A stretch of 64,000 bases of DNA from Devosiaceae bacterium (lineage in GTDB: Bacteria; Pseudomonadota; Alphaproteobacteria; Rhizobiales; Devosiaceae). This document shows positions 18,189-25,365 of this stretch, in pieces (positions within the stretch are counted from its first letter, which is position 1; each line of letters starts with the position of its first letter). The notes beneath the pieces were generated by a model that was given only the letters and a program-made list of their open reading frames with translations, was not told the origin of the DNA and ran no database searches. The stretch is from the NCBI GenBank assembly GCA_021648375.1, contig JAKISW010000007.1, positions 15,422 to 79,421 of the forward strand. The letters run 5' to 3'. Both the position numbers and the translations under genes were made by a program.

Positions 18189-19163
18189 TCAATCGCGCAA
18201 AGATCGCCCCGTAAGGCTTAAAAACACATCATTAAGGGTCGGTTGTGATACCTCAATGCCGATGGCTTCAACTCCGCCTTCGTTCAAAGCTGCCGCTAAT
18301 TTTGGTAACGAAGCAGCACCATCTTTCACCATGATTTGCACCAGATTTCCGCTGATTATTGGTTGGGCAATTGCTATACTCTCGGAGCACAAAGCTGCTT
18401 TTTGAGTATCCCTGTTGTCGCGCAGGGTCAGCTTGATATTATCTCCTGCCACCTGACTTTTAAGGGTTTTTGCCTCTCCCCTGCCAACAATTTCCCCGTG
18501 ATCAATGATCAGCAACCGGTCGCAAAGCGCATCTGCTTCATCCATATAATGGGTGGTTAGAAATATAGTGGTGTCAAAATCTTCCCGAAGTTTGCGAATA
18601 TGATCCCATAAATTGGCCCGTGATTGCGGATCAAGCCCGGTGGATGGCTCATCAAGAAATATCAATTCCGGCTGGTGAATTAAGCCCATGGCAATATCAA
18701 GTCGCCGCCGCTGTCCACCGGAAAGTGATCCGCATTTTTGCTCCCATTGCCCCTCAAGGTCCAAAACATCAAATAGATGCTTGCCCCGCTCTTTTGCCTC
18801 ATTACGATCAATGCCATAAAGCTGAGCATGCCAGACAATTTCATCCCCTGCCCTGGCCTCAGGACTGGTGGAGCCGCTTTGCGAAACATATCCAATATGC
18901 CGCCGCACCTGTTTTGCATCCCTGAGCAAATCAAACCCGGCGATACTTGCCTCCCCATCACTCGGCCTTAAAAGCGTGCACAGCATTTTAAGAACTGTGG
19001 ATTTTCCAGCCCCGTTTGGTCCCAAAAATCCGACAATTTCTCTTCGCTTTACTTCAAAGCTTATGTTTTTTACCGCTTCGATCACTCCCTTGGGGGTTTT
19101 GAAACTGCGTTTTAATCCCCTGACATTGATCATTGTCCCAATTTCTGGCATCAATTGCTCCAT
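18189..19163 (-). CDS. DrrA-type ABC transporter ATP-binding protein
   Basis: 324 aa. Walker A GPNGAGKSTVLKML, Q-loop YVSQSG, signature LSGGQRRRLDIAMGL, Walker B LIFLDEPSTGLDPQ and the switch His in FLTTHYMDEAD are all intact. The C-terminal extension (about residues 225-320) with VEAIGIEVSQPTLNDVFLSL is the hallmark of the daunorubicin-resistance DrrA group. With the permease downstream it forms an exporter for a lipophilic compound. The start could also be the Met 10 codons later. The intergenic region shared with the divergent MarR regulator is only 31 nt. Confidence 0.92.
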   Translation of the reverse strand: MEQLMPEIGTMINVRGLKRSFKTPKGVIEAVKNISFEVKRREIVGFLGPNGAGKSTVLKMLCTLLRPSDGEASIAGFDLLRDAKQVRRHIGYVSQSGSTSPEARAGDEIVWHAQLYGIDRNEAKERGKHLFDVLDLEGQWEQKCGSLSGGQRRRLDIAMGLIHQPELIFLDEPSTGLDPQSRANLWDHIRKLREDFDTTIFLTTHYMDEADALCDRLLIIDHGEIVGRGEAKTLKSQVAGDNIKLTLRDNRDTQKAALCSESIAIAQPIISGNLVQIMVKDGAASLPKLAAALNEGGVEAIGIEVSQPTLNDVFLSLTGRSLRD

Positions 19164-19194
19164 ATGGCGAAATAGCTTGAAAGAAATATATCTT

Positions 19195-19833
19195 ATGAAT
19201 CAAGATATCAGCGAGTCAAGAGAAAATTATGCGGCAATGGTTGCCCGTCTAATCGCAGCGGCACGCGGCAGCCAAAATGCATCTGATATGTTTGACGAAG
19301 CTGTGGGTAAATTGCTGGGATCGAACCGCACAGACGCCCGCTGTGCCGATATAATTCAACGCTATGGCAGCATGAGCGCCGGCGAATTGGCCAAACGCGC
19401 TAATCTCACTACCGGGGCCGTCACCACCGTGATTGATCGTTTGGAAAAATCCGGCATTGCCAAAAGGGTCAGAGACAAAACCGACCGTCGAAAAATTCAC
19501 ATTGAACTAACAGATTACACAAATCAGATAACCCAAACTCTTTTTGAAGGCACAGGAGAAGTTTTTGCCAGGGCCATGAAGGATGTTTCCTATGAAGAGT
19601 TAAAAATTATTTCTCAATATCTTGAGTTTACCCAGGGCCTGAACTCCGCCTATGCGCAAATCCTGCAAAAACATCTGCCAAAATCTGACGCCAGCCGCCA
19701 ACAAAGATTAAAAGCTGCACAAAATTTTGCAAATGAGCAAAACCACATCAAAGGTGAGATTATCGCCAATTGGGGCAAGGAACCAGATGAACCACCCGCC
19801 ACAGGCAAGTTCAGCATGTATGACGGAACCTGA
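19195..19833 (+). CDS. MarR family transcriptional regulator
   Basis: 212 aa from the ATG of MNQDISESRENY; the frame is open far upstream but that part is antisense to the ABC gene. The winged helix-turn-helix has YGSMSAGELAKRANLTTGAV, TTVIDRLEKSGIAKRVRDKT and the wing DRRKIHIELT. A longer than usual C-terminal extension (about 60 residues, charged) follows. It is divergent from the ABC exporter operon by 31 nt, the classical layout of a MarR repressor of an efflux system. The ligand is unknown. Confidence 0.9.
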   Translation: MNQDISESRENYAAMVARLIAAARGSQNASDMFDEAVGKLLGSNRTDARCADIIQRYGSMSAGELAKRANLTTGAVTTVIDRLEKSGIAKRVRDKTDRRKIHIELTDYTNQITQTLFEGTGEVFARAMKDVSYEELKIISQYLEFTQGLNSAYAQILQKHLPKSDASRQQRLKAAQNFANEQNHIKGEIIANWGKEPDEPPATGKFSMYDGT

Positions 19834-19865
19834 CAGGCACGATTTAACTATAATCGCATGATATA

Positions 19866-19980
19866 TGACCGCAGTCAATAAAAACCCAAGACCAACTTAA
19901 GATTGTAAATGCATTTTCCACGCGGCAAATCTCAAGGTTTTAGAAGTAAATTCAACTTGTTATAATATTGACTGCAGTCA
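19866..19980. repeat. Pair of TGACYGCAGTCA palindromes flanking a 91-bp spacer
   Basis: TGACCGCAGTCA (19866-19877) and the perfect palindrome TGACTGCAGTCA (19969-19980) bracket the gap between two convergent genes. They look like paired operator sites or ends of a tiny element. No gene starts here, so a classical operator role is not obvious. Confidence 0.45.
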
Positions 19981-19992
19981 TAAAATTGTTAT

Positions 19993-20358
19993 TTATTCCA
20001 CGGGAGCTTCTTCAACCACGGGAACTTCTTTCATTGTCTCGCCGGTGACTATATCTAAAATTCTCATCGTCGCATCACCATTTTTTTGATAGGTGACTAT
20101 GATTACATCGTTCATGGGCACTACCGATAATATCTGAGCACCGGCAGGTATAATAATCTCCTGCAAAGAAAATCTGTTAGCTGCGCTTTCCTCTTCCCTT
20201 GTTGAGCGATAGACAAGCGCTAAAACAATCGCCATAAGGCCAAGAATAAGTATGGCCATGGAAAATCCGAACGAGCGCTTGGCTTTGCCAATTACTTTAA
20301 ACGTCTCGTCGTTCATTTCGCTTGTCTGTTCGTTTTTATAAGGGTCTGAATTAGTCAT
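19993..20358 (-). CDS. Small membrane protein beside rluD (DUF6476-like)
   Basis: 121 aa from the ATG giving MTNSDPYKNEQTSE; a longer open frame exists but runs into rluD. One transmembrane helix (FGFSMAILILGLMAIVLALVY) is followed by a soluble domain of about 70 residues with RFSLQEIIIPAGAQILSVVP and VIIVTYQKNGDATMRILDI, ending in a Glu/Val-rich tail. Small single-pass proteins divergent from rluD are frequent in alphaproteobacteria and are often labelled DUF6476; I assign this with moderate confidence. Its start codon overlaps that of rluD on the other strand: both ATGs use the same CATG (20356-20359). Confidence 0.75.
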   Translation of the reverse strand: MTNSDPYKNEQTSEMNDETFKVIGKAKRSFGFSMAILILGLMAIVLALVYRSTREEESAANRFSLQEIIIPAGAQILSVVPMNDVIIVTYQKNGDATMRILDIVTGETMKEVPVVEEAPVE

Positions 20359-21397
20359 GAGTAAAAATCCTGAACATAAAAATCCCGGTAATGGGGAAGT
20401 TTGGCATTTGCTGGTTGAAGAAGAGGCTGAAGATCTATCACAGAAAAGCCCTCGACTGGACGTGTTTTTAGCCAAGTCCCTGCCTGAACTATCAAGAACC
20501 AGAATTAAACAACTGATTCTAGCCGGAGAAGTGACGATTGATGGTTCAACGATATTGGAGCCGAAACTGCGCGTCAAACCCGCAATGCAGATTTCCCTAA
20601 AAAAACCTCCCCCCGAGGACCCGGAGCCAAAACCTGAAAACATTGCGCTTGATATACTGTTTGAAGACGAGCACCTGATCGTTCTTAACAAACCCACAGG
20701 CATGGTTGTGCATCCAGCCCCCGGAGCATTGAGCGGCACATTGGTCAATGCGCTGATTTACCATTGTGGTGATAGTCTGGCTGGAATTGGCGGCGTTAAA
20801 CGCCCCGGAATTGTGCATCGTCTCGACAAAAACACCACCGGAGTAATGGTGGTGGCCAAAAACGACCGCGCCCACCGGCACTTAAGTGCCCAATTTGCCG
20901 ATCATGGCCGCTCCGGCCCGTTGGTGCGCTCCTACACTGCCTTTGTCTGGGGCCATCATCAAAGCTTTAACGGAACCATAAATGCTCCATTGGGCCGAGA
21001 TTCCAAAAATCGCCTGAAACAGGCTATTCGCAAAGATGGTCGCGTCGCCATCACCCATTTCAAAACCGAAGCCCGCTATGGCGGTGATGGATGGCGAATT
21101 GCCCGGGTGCAATGCAAACTGGAAACCGGACGCACCCATCAAATCAGAGTTCATATGGCCCATGGAGGACACCCGGTTATCGCAGACCCCACCTATGCCG
21201 CTGGATTTGCCACCAAATCACAACGCTTACCCCCTGAATTAAAAATTCTGATAGAAGCCTTGCCAAGACAGGCCCTGCACGCCACCCAACTGGGGTTTAC
21301 CCACCCCAGATCTAAAGACACAATGCTTTTCAGCGCGCCCCTGCCGCCCGATTTACAGGAAATTCAGGATCAATTGGCACCATATTCAAATAAATAA
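20357..21397 (+). CDS. rluD: 23S rRNA pseudouridine synthase RluD/RluA family
   Basis: 346 aa. The N-terminal S4 RNA-binding domain (about 35-95: RLDVFLAKSLPELSRTRIKQ, LAGEVTIDGS) is followed by the pseudouridine synthase domain with DEHLIVLNKPTGMVVHPAPG, the catalytic Asp in GIVHRLDKNTTGVMVVAKND, and GRTHQIRVHMAHGGHPV. It isomerises uridines in helix 69 of 23S rRNA in well-studied relatives; exact sites here are inferred. The next gene, rpoH, is the conserved alphaproteobacterial neighbour. The start codon overlaps that of the divergent membrane protein gene, which is unusual; a slightly later start for rluD cannot be excluded. Confidence 0.92.
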   Translation: MSKNPEHKNPGNGEVWHLLVEEEAEDLSQKSPRLDVFLAKSLPELSRTRIKQLILAGEVTIDGSTILEPKLRVKPAMQISLKKPPPEDPEPKPENIALDILFEDEHLIVLNKPTGMVVHPAPGALSGTLVNALIYHCGDSLAGIGGVKRPGIVHRLDKNTTGVMVVAKNDRAHRHLSAQFADHGRSGPLVRSYTAFVWGHHQSFNGTINAPLGRDSKNRLKQAIRKDGRVAITHFKTEARYGGDGWRIARVQCKLETGRTHQIRVHMAHGGHPVIADPTYAAGFATKSQRLPPELKILIEALPRQALHATQLGFTHPRSKDTMLFSAPLPPDLQEIQDQLAPYSNK

Positions 21398-21671
21398 ATT
21401 TTTTAATCCGCCGGAAGTTTTTTACGTACAGCAACAATTGTCTAAAAATCCGCCGGTTTCCGGGCAAAAACATCAGATAAACCATCATAATTTCGCCTTC
21501 ATCGTAAAATAACGATCAAAGGAACGTGATACCCCTTCATAAGGGGGTGATATAGGAGTAAAGACTACCTATATAGTTCTTTGTGATGCCCATTTAATGC
21601 TTCAATCAGAAGATGTTTTGGGCTTTGGCGCTCCGTTTTTTGGAGGCTAAAATCAAACTAAGGGGGACAAA
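21398..21671 (+). promoter_or_regulatory. rpoH upstream region with hairpin
   Basis: 274 bp without a gene. ACCCCTT-CATA-AGGGGGT (about 21530-21547) forms a short GC-rich hairpin about 125 nt before rpoH. A good ribosome site, CTAAGGGGGAC, precedes the ATG. No T-run follows the hairpin, so a leader-RNA or operator role is only possible, not shown. Confidence 0.35.
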
Positions 21672-22577
21672 ATGGCCCAGTCAAATCTGCCGACACTCAA
21701 TTCAGATAGCGGTCTTACCCGCTATTTGCAGGATATTCGCAAATACCCCATGCTCGAGCCAAATGAAGAATTTATGCTGGCAAAAAGCTATGCGGAACAC
21801 GGAGATGCCAGTTCGGCGCAGAAAATGATCACTTCCCATCTGCGGCTGGTGGCAAAAATTGCCATGGGCTATCGCGGCTATGGCCTGCCCGTTTCTGAAG
21901 TTATTTCTGAAGGCAATGTGGGCCTGATGCACGCAGTAAAACGTTTTGACCCTGATAAGGGCTTTCGCCTTGCAACCTATGCCATGTGGTGGATCCGCGC
22001 CTCTATTCAAGAATATGTGTTGCGCTCATGGTCATTGGTAAAAATTGGCACAACGGCAGCGCAAAAGCGCCTGTTTTTCAACCTGCGCAAGGTAAAAAGC
22101 CAAATCGCCGCCATTGATGACAATGCCCTGCATCCCGATCAGGTAAAACTGATCGCCACAAGGCTAAAAGTCACCGAAAAAGAAGTGGTCTCCATGAACG
22201 AGCGCCTGACCGGCGATGCCTCATTGAATGCTCCCATGCGTTCAGACGAGGGAACATCTGAATGGCAGGACTGGCTGATTGATGAAAGCCCGGATCAGGA
22301 AACTGTGCTTGGAGAAAACGAAGAATTTTCCGAACGCATGAGCATGGTCAATTCAGCAATGGATTCTTTGAACGATCGCGAAAAGGCAATTTTTACGGCC
22401 CGCCGTCTCAAAGAGCCGCATCAGACCCTTGAGCAACTGGCGCAGGAATATGGCATAAGCCGCGAGCGTATTCGCCAAATCGAAGTCAGGGCTTTTGAAA
22501 AAGTGCAGGAAGGCGTGCAAAACTCAGCGCAATCCCAAAATAAAGCACATGAAAATCAGGAACTGCAAACGGTTTGA
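21672..22577 (+). CDS. rpoH: RNA polymerase heat-shock sigma factor RpoH (sigma-32)
   Basis: 301 aa, the normal sigma-32 length. Region 1.2/2: MLEPNEEFMLAKSYAEHGDA, HLRLVAKIAMGYRGYGLPVS and the -10 recognition and melting segment FRLATYAMWWIRASIQEYVL. The RpoH-specific box is clear: SLVKIGTTAAQKRLFFNLRK. Region 4 ends with LNDREKAIFTARRLKEPHQT and the helix-turn-helix LEQLAQEYGISRERIRQIEV. It directs transcription of chaperone and protease genes such as ftsH, present at 44.5 kb. AAGGGGG precedes the start. The last codons overlap a possible start for the YciI-like remnant. Confidence 0.97.
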   Translation: MAQSNLPTLNSDSGLTRYLQDIRKYPMLEPNEEFMLAKSYAEHGDASSAQKMITSHLRLVAKIAMGYRGYGLPVSEVISEGNVGLMHAVKRFDPDKGFRLATYAMWWIRASIQEYVLRSWSLVKIGTTAAQKRLFFNLRKVKSQIAAIDDNALHPDQVKLIATRLKVTEKEVVSMNERLTGDASLNAPMRSDEGTSEWQDWLIDESPDQETVLGENEEFSERMSMVNSAMDSLNDREKAIFTARRLKEPHQTLEQLAQEYGISRERIRQIEVRAFEKVQEGVQNSAQSQNKAHENQELQTV

Positions 22578-22821
22578 TTTTTTAAAATTTCAGGGTACCA
22601 ACTCAATTAATCGCAACTGGAGCGGTACAGTAAAATTCTTATTGAGCGGCAGTTTGCAGCCAAAACTTGGCGGTGCGATTGTCGCTCATAATTGCTCTTT
22701 GGAAGGGTTACAAAAGCGGGTGAATACGGACCCGTTTGTTAAAGAAAATATTGTCACAGCGCAAATTTTGCAAATTGACGCTGCAAAGGCTGATCCCCGT
22801 CTGGAATTTTTGCTTAAATAA
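22549..22821 (+). pseudogene. 5'-truncated YciI-like (YCII) gene remnant
   Basis: From about 22633 the frame reads FLLSGSLQPKLGGAIVAHNC, then RVNTDPFVKENIVTAQILQ, the C-terminal two thirds of a YCII-family protein (ferredoxin-like fold; the usual text is lxSGPxxPrxGGxilA ... DPFxxegia). The normal N-terminus, including the conserved His region, is missing and is replaced by unrelated sequence that runs back into the rpoH end. No own promoter or good ribosome site is visible. A 90-aa product starting inside rpoH at 22549 is formally possible, but a decayed gene is more likely. Confidence 0.65.
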
Positions 22822-22843
22822 GAACTTTCGCCCGAACAGCCCC

Positions 22844-23365
22844 CTATTTAATACCGTTTTTGTCGCTTTTTCTGTCTACCTTTTTGGGCCCCTTGCTTTT
22901 TGGCGCACCTTTTTCCGTGACCACCTTGTCCTTCGTTCTTGTTATCTGGAACTCTTTAGTTGATATCTCCTGGCAGGATGAGCAGGTATAGGTCTCAACC
23001 ACATCAAACTTTTCTTCACTCCAAACCGTTAGCCTTGTGCCGCCCTCATCAAGCTTTTCCTTCTCACTTTTTTCTTCACAAGAAACCAAGGTTTCTTCAC
23101 GATTGGTGCGCGAAATACTAAAAACTGCCGAACATTTTGTGCATTTTGAAGATTTAGCCCGGGAGTTAAAATTCTGCCGAAACATTAAAAAACCAGTGGC
23201 TCCGCCAATGGCCAATGTAGCGACCATGCGAATTATTTGCTCCTGCCCGCCCAACAGCCAATAGGCAATTGCCCCCACAATTACGGCAGACACCAGCGCC
23301 CAGATCATAGAACTTTTTTGAATGGACTTACGCAACTCTTCCTGATTTTCAGATAACTCAGACAT
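22844..23365 (-). CDS. Membrane protein with zinc-ribbon-like cysteine pairs
   Basis: 173 aa of unknown family. Two transmembrane helices (SSMIWALVSAVIVGAIAYWL and IIRMVATLAIGGATGFLMF) are followed by a cytoplasmic domain with KCTKCSAVF and, 55 residues later, YTCSSCQEIS, which together could bind one zinc ion. A third Cys lies in LVSCEEKSE. The C-terminus is very basic and probably disordered (KGAPKSKGPKKVDRKSDKNG). GGGGGAAAC just before the ATG is a good ribosome site. It is monocistronic by position, between the YciI remnant and the thiamine pyrophosphokinase gene. Confidence 0.75.
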   Translation of the reverse strand: MSELSENQEELRKSIQKSSMIWALVSAVIVGAIAYWLLGGQEQIIRMVATLAIGGATGFLMFRQNFNSRAKSSKCTKCSAVFSISRTNREETLVSCEEKSEKEKLDEGGTRLTVWSEEKFDVVETYTCSSCQEISTKEFQITRTKDKVVTEKGAPKSKGPKKVDRKSDKNGIK

Positions 23366-23479
23366 GTTTCCCCCTTGTACTAAGTGTTTGGAAGCCTAGC
23401 ACCGCTCATCTGGGGCTGCAATATCTCTCTATCGCACGCAAAATCTGACCCGCCTTTAAATTTCCTGCTCTAATGAGCA

Positions 23480-24169
23480 TCAGCTCAAGGCTTTGTTACG
23501 GGTCCAAATTTCCAGATTCGCCCGGTCGATTGCCACCAGATAAGCCCCATCAAACCCTTCTTCTGGTTCGATTAAAAACCTGCCCGTTTCAGCACTATTG
23601 GAAATCCCTACCTTTTTTCCCGGTGCCAGTTCCACCCCGTCCAGTGGGTATTTCAACCCTTCAGAGCGCAAGAATTTTATCGGTGCCACCGGCAAAACAG
23701 AAATTCTTGAGCCGGGCAAAGCATCAAATTCAAATGCACCGCTGACCCGAATTATCAAATCCTCTTTTGTGGCAATTGCCAACCGGCGTTTACTCCCGTA
23801 TCGCAGCAAAATATCAAGATTTGCCAGCGTGTGATCCACCCTCTCACCCGCCATTCCAATGGCGATGGTCACCGGCGCTTCACTAAGCATAAGGCACTTT
23901 TCAAAGTCGGTTGTTTCCTGTTCTTCAACCTCAATCAGCTTGGATTTATCCTGCCAATATTCCCTGTCCGCAATCGAATCCATGTCACCAATTATTGCAT
24001 CTGGCATGATCAATTTTTCAGCACAGATATTTGCTCCCCCATCGGCTGCAATGATTGCTGCCCCCTCGCGCCGAAAACGCCACAGCAGGGCCGTATCAAC
24101 TTCCCCACCCCCCACAATCACCAATGGCTTTTCATAGCTAAAAATCTCGGGTTTTTTATTCGCTTGCAT
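23480..24169 (-). CDS. thiN: Thiamine pyrophosphokinase
   Basis: 229 aa from the ATG of MQANKKPEIF, chosen because AAGGA lies 9 nt upstream; a GTG eight codons earlier is possible. It converts thiamine plus ATP to thiamine diphosphate in the cytoplasm. Family motifs: LVIVGGGEVD, AAIIAADGGANIC, the metal-binding AIIGDMDSI, TTDFEKCLML, and the thiamine-pocket IAIGMAGERVDHTLANLDI. It lies divergent from the thiBPQ importer genes: the importer brings in thiamine and this enzyme activates it. The riboswitch between them is oriented toward thiB, so this gene is probably not controlled by it. Confidence 0.93.
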   Translation of the reverse strand: MQANKKPEIFSYEKPLVIVGGGEVDTALLWRFRREGAAIIAADGGANICAEKLIMPDAIIGDMDSIADREYWQDKSKLIEVEEQETTDFEKCLMLSEAPVTIAIGMAGERVDHTLANLDILLRYGSKRRLAIATKEDLIIRVSGAFEFDALPGSRISVLPVAPIKFLRSEGLKYPLDGVELAPGKKVGISNSAETGRFLIEPEEGFDGAYLVAIDRANLEIWTRNKALS

Positions 24170-24202
24170 AAAAGCCAATCCTTGCGTTATCACTTGTCCA
24201 TA

Positions 24203-24295
24203 TCTCGCTGGGGTGCCTTAAATTTTAAGGCTGAGAAAGACCCATTGAACCTGAACCAGGTTATGCTGGCGGAGGAAGATCGAGATGGCAAGGGA
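24203..24295 (+). ncRNA. TPP riboswitch (THI element)
   Basis: All the conserved parts occur in order: GGGGTGCC (24209-24217), GGCTGAGA (about 24229-24236), GACCC (24239-24243), GAACCTGAACCAGG (24247-24260) and GCTGGCGGAGGAAGATCG closing the P4/P5 arm. It lies 60 nt before thiB. Known biology: TPP binding represses thiamine import by hiding the ribosome site or forming a terminator. The orientation fits control of thiBPQ. Confidence 0.96.
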
Positions 24296-24354
24296 GTTAA
24301 ATTTCCCATAGCCGTTTTTCTTTGCCGCATACCCAAAAATGTTGGAATTTTTAG

Positions 24355-25365
24355 ATGCTTTTGCGCGCATTTTTTATAACTTTGCTCAGTTCTTTGTTGT
24401 TTGCCAGCATATCAGTTGCCGGATCGGATACTTCACAAAAACCAGTTTTGACCATTTATACCTATGACGCATTTGCCGCCGAATGGGGCCCGGCCCCATT
24501 GCTTAAATCCGGCTTTGAGAAACAATGTGACTGCACCATAAATTTTGTTGCCGCCGATAGTTCCATAGGTGCTTTGCGCAAGGTGCAACTTGAGGGCACC
24601 ACCACTAAGGCAGACATCGTTCTGGGCCTTGATACATCACTGGTGGGGCAGGCAAATGCCCTTGATCTGTTTGCTCCCCACAACGTTGATGTTTCGGCCC
24701 TGAATGTGCCAAATGACTGGGCTTCGGATAATTTTATCCCCTTTGATTATGGCTATCTGGCAATGATTTATAACAAAGAGTTGCTGCCAGACCCTCCCGG
24801 CTCATTTACCGAGCTGGCCGCAAACCCATCCGACCTTAAAATCGTAATTCAGGACCCGCGCTCGTCAACCCCCGGCCTTGGTCTGGTGCTTTGGATGCAA
24901 GCTGCCTATGGAGAAAAATCTGCTGATCTTTGGGCTGAAATTGCCCCCAGCGTCATAACCATGACCAGAGGGTGGTCGGAGGCCTACGCCCTGTTTCTAG
25001 ATGGCGAGGCTGATATGGTTCTTTCCTACACCACCTCCCCCGCCTATCATAAAATTGTTGAAAGCGATGACCGGTTTGCCGCTGCCCTGTTTGAAGAGGG
25101 CCAATATACCCAGATCGAAGTGGCCGGAATTTTACAATCTTCCCCAAACAAACAATTGGCGCAGGATTTTCTAAAATATTTGATCTCGCCAGAAGCTCAA
25201 AAAATCATCCCCACTACTAACTGGATGTATCCAGTAGCCAATATTGAGCTGCCGCCAAAATTTGCTCAATTGCCAATCCCCCAAACCAAATTATTGCTTG
25301 ATGATGAGCAGGTAAATGAAAGCTCCAGCACATGGATTGCGCAAATGCTCGCAGCTTTTCAATAG
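24355..25365 (+). CDS. thiB: Thiamine ABC transporter substrate-binding protein ThiB
   Basis: 336 aa with a signal peptide (RAFFITLLSSLLFASISVAG). It is the periplasmic receptor for thiamine, TMP and TPP. Typical family stretches: VLTIYTYDAFAAEWGPAPLL, ADIVLGLDTSLVGQAN, WASDNFIPFDYGYLAMIYNK and LVIQDPRSSTPGLGL-type text (here KIVIQDPRSSTPGLGLVLWM). AEIAPSVITMTRGWSEAYAL and VLSYTTSPAYH are also present. It is first in thiB-thiP-thiQ behind the TPP riboswitch. Confidence 0.95.
   Translation: MLLRAFFITLLSSLLFASISVAGSDTSQKPVLTIYTYDAFAAEWGPAPLLKSGFEKQCDCTINFVAADSSIGALRKVQLEGTTTKADIVLGLDTSLVGQANALDLFAPHNVDVSALNVPNDWASDNFIPFDYGYLAMIYNKELLPDPPGSFTELAANPSDLKIVIQDPRSSTPGLGLVLWMQAAYGEKSADLWAEIAPSVITMTRGWSEAYALFLDGEADMVLSYTTSPAYHKIVESDDRFAAALFEEGQYTQIEVAGILQSSPNKQLAQDFLKYLISPEAQKIIPTTNWMYPVANIELPPKFAQLPIPQTKLLLDDEQVNESSSTWIAQMLAAFQ

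Noticed and set aside
18868..19194. N-terminal extension of the MarR gene by more than 100 codons
   Set aside because: It is antisense to the ABC ATPase 5' part and has no family character; the ATG at 19195 gives a normal MarR protein.
20359..20748. Long minus-strand extension of the small membrane protein over rluD
   Set aside because: Low-complexity Ser-rich translation of antisense rluD; the ATG at 20358 fits the family size.
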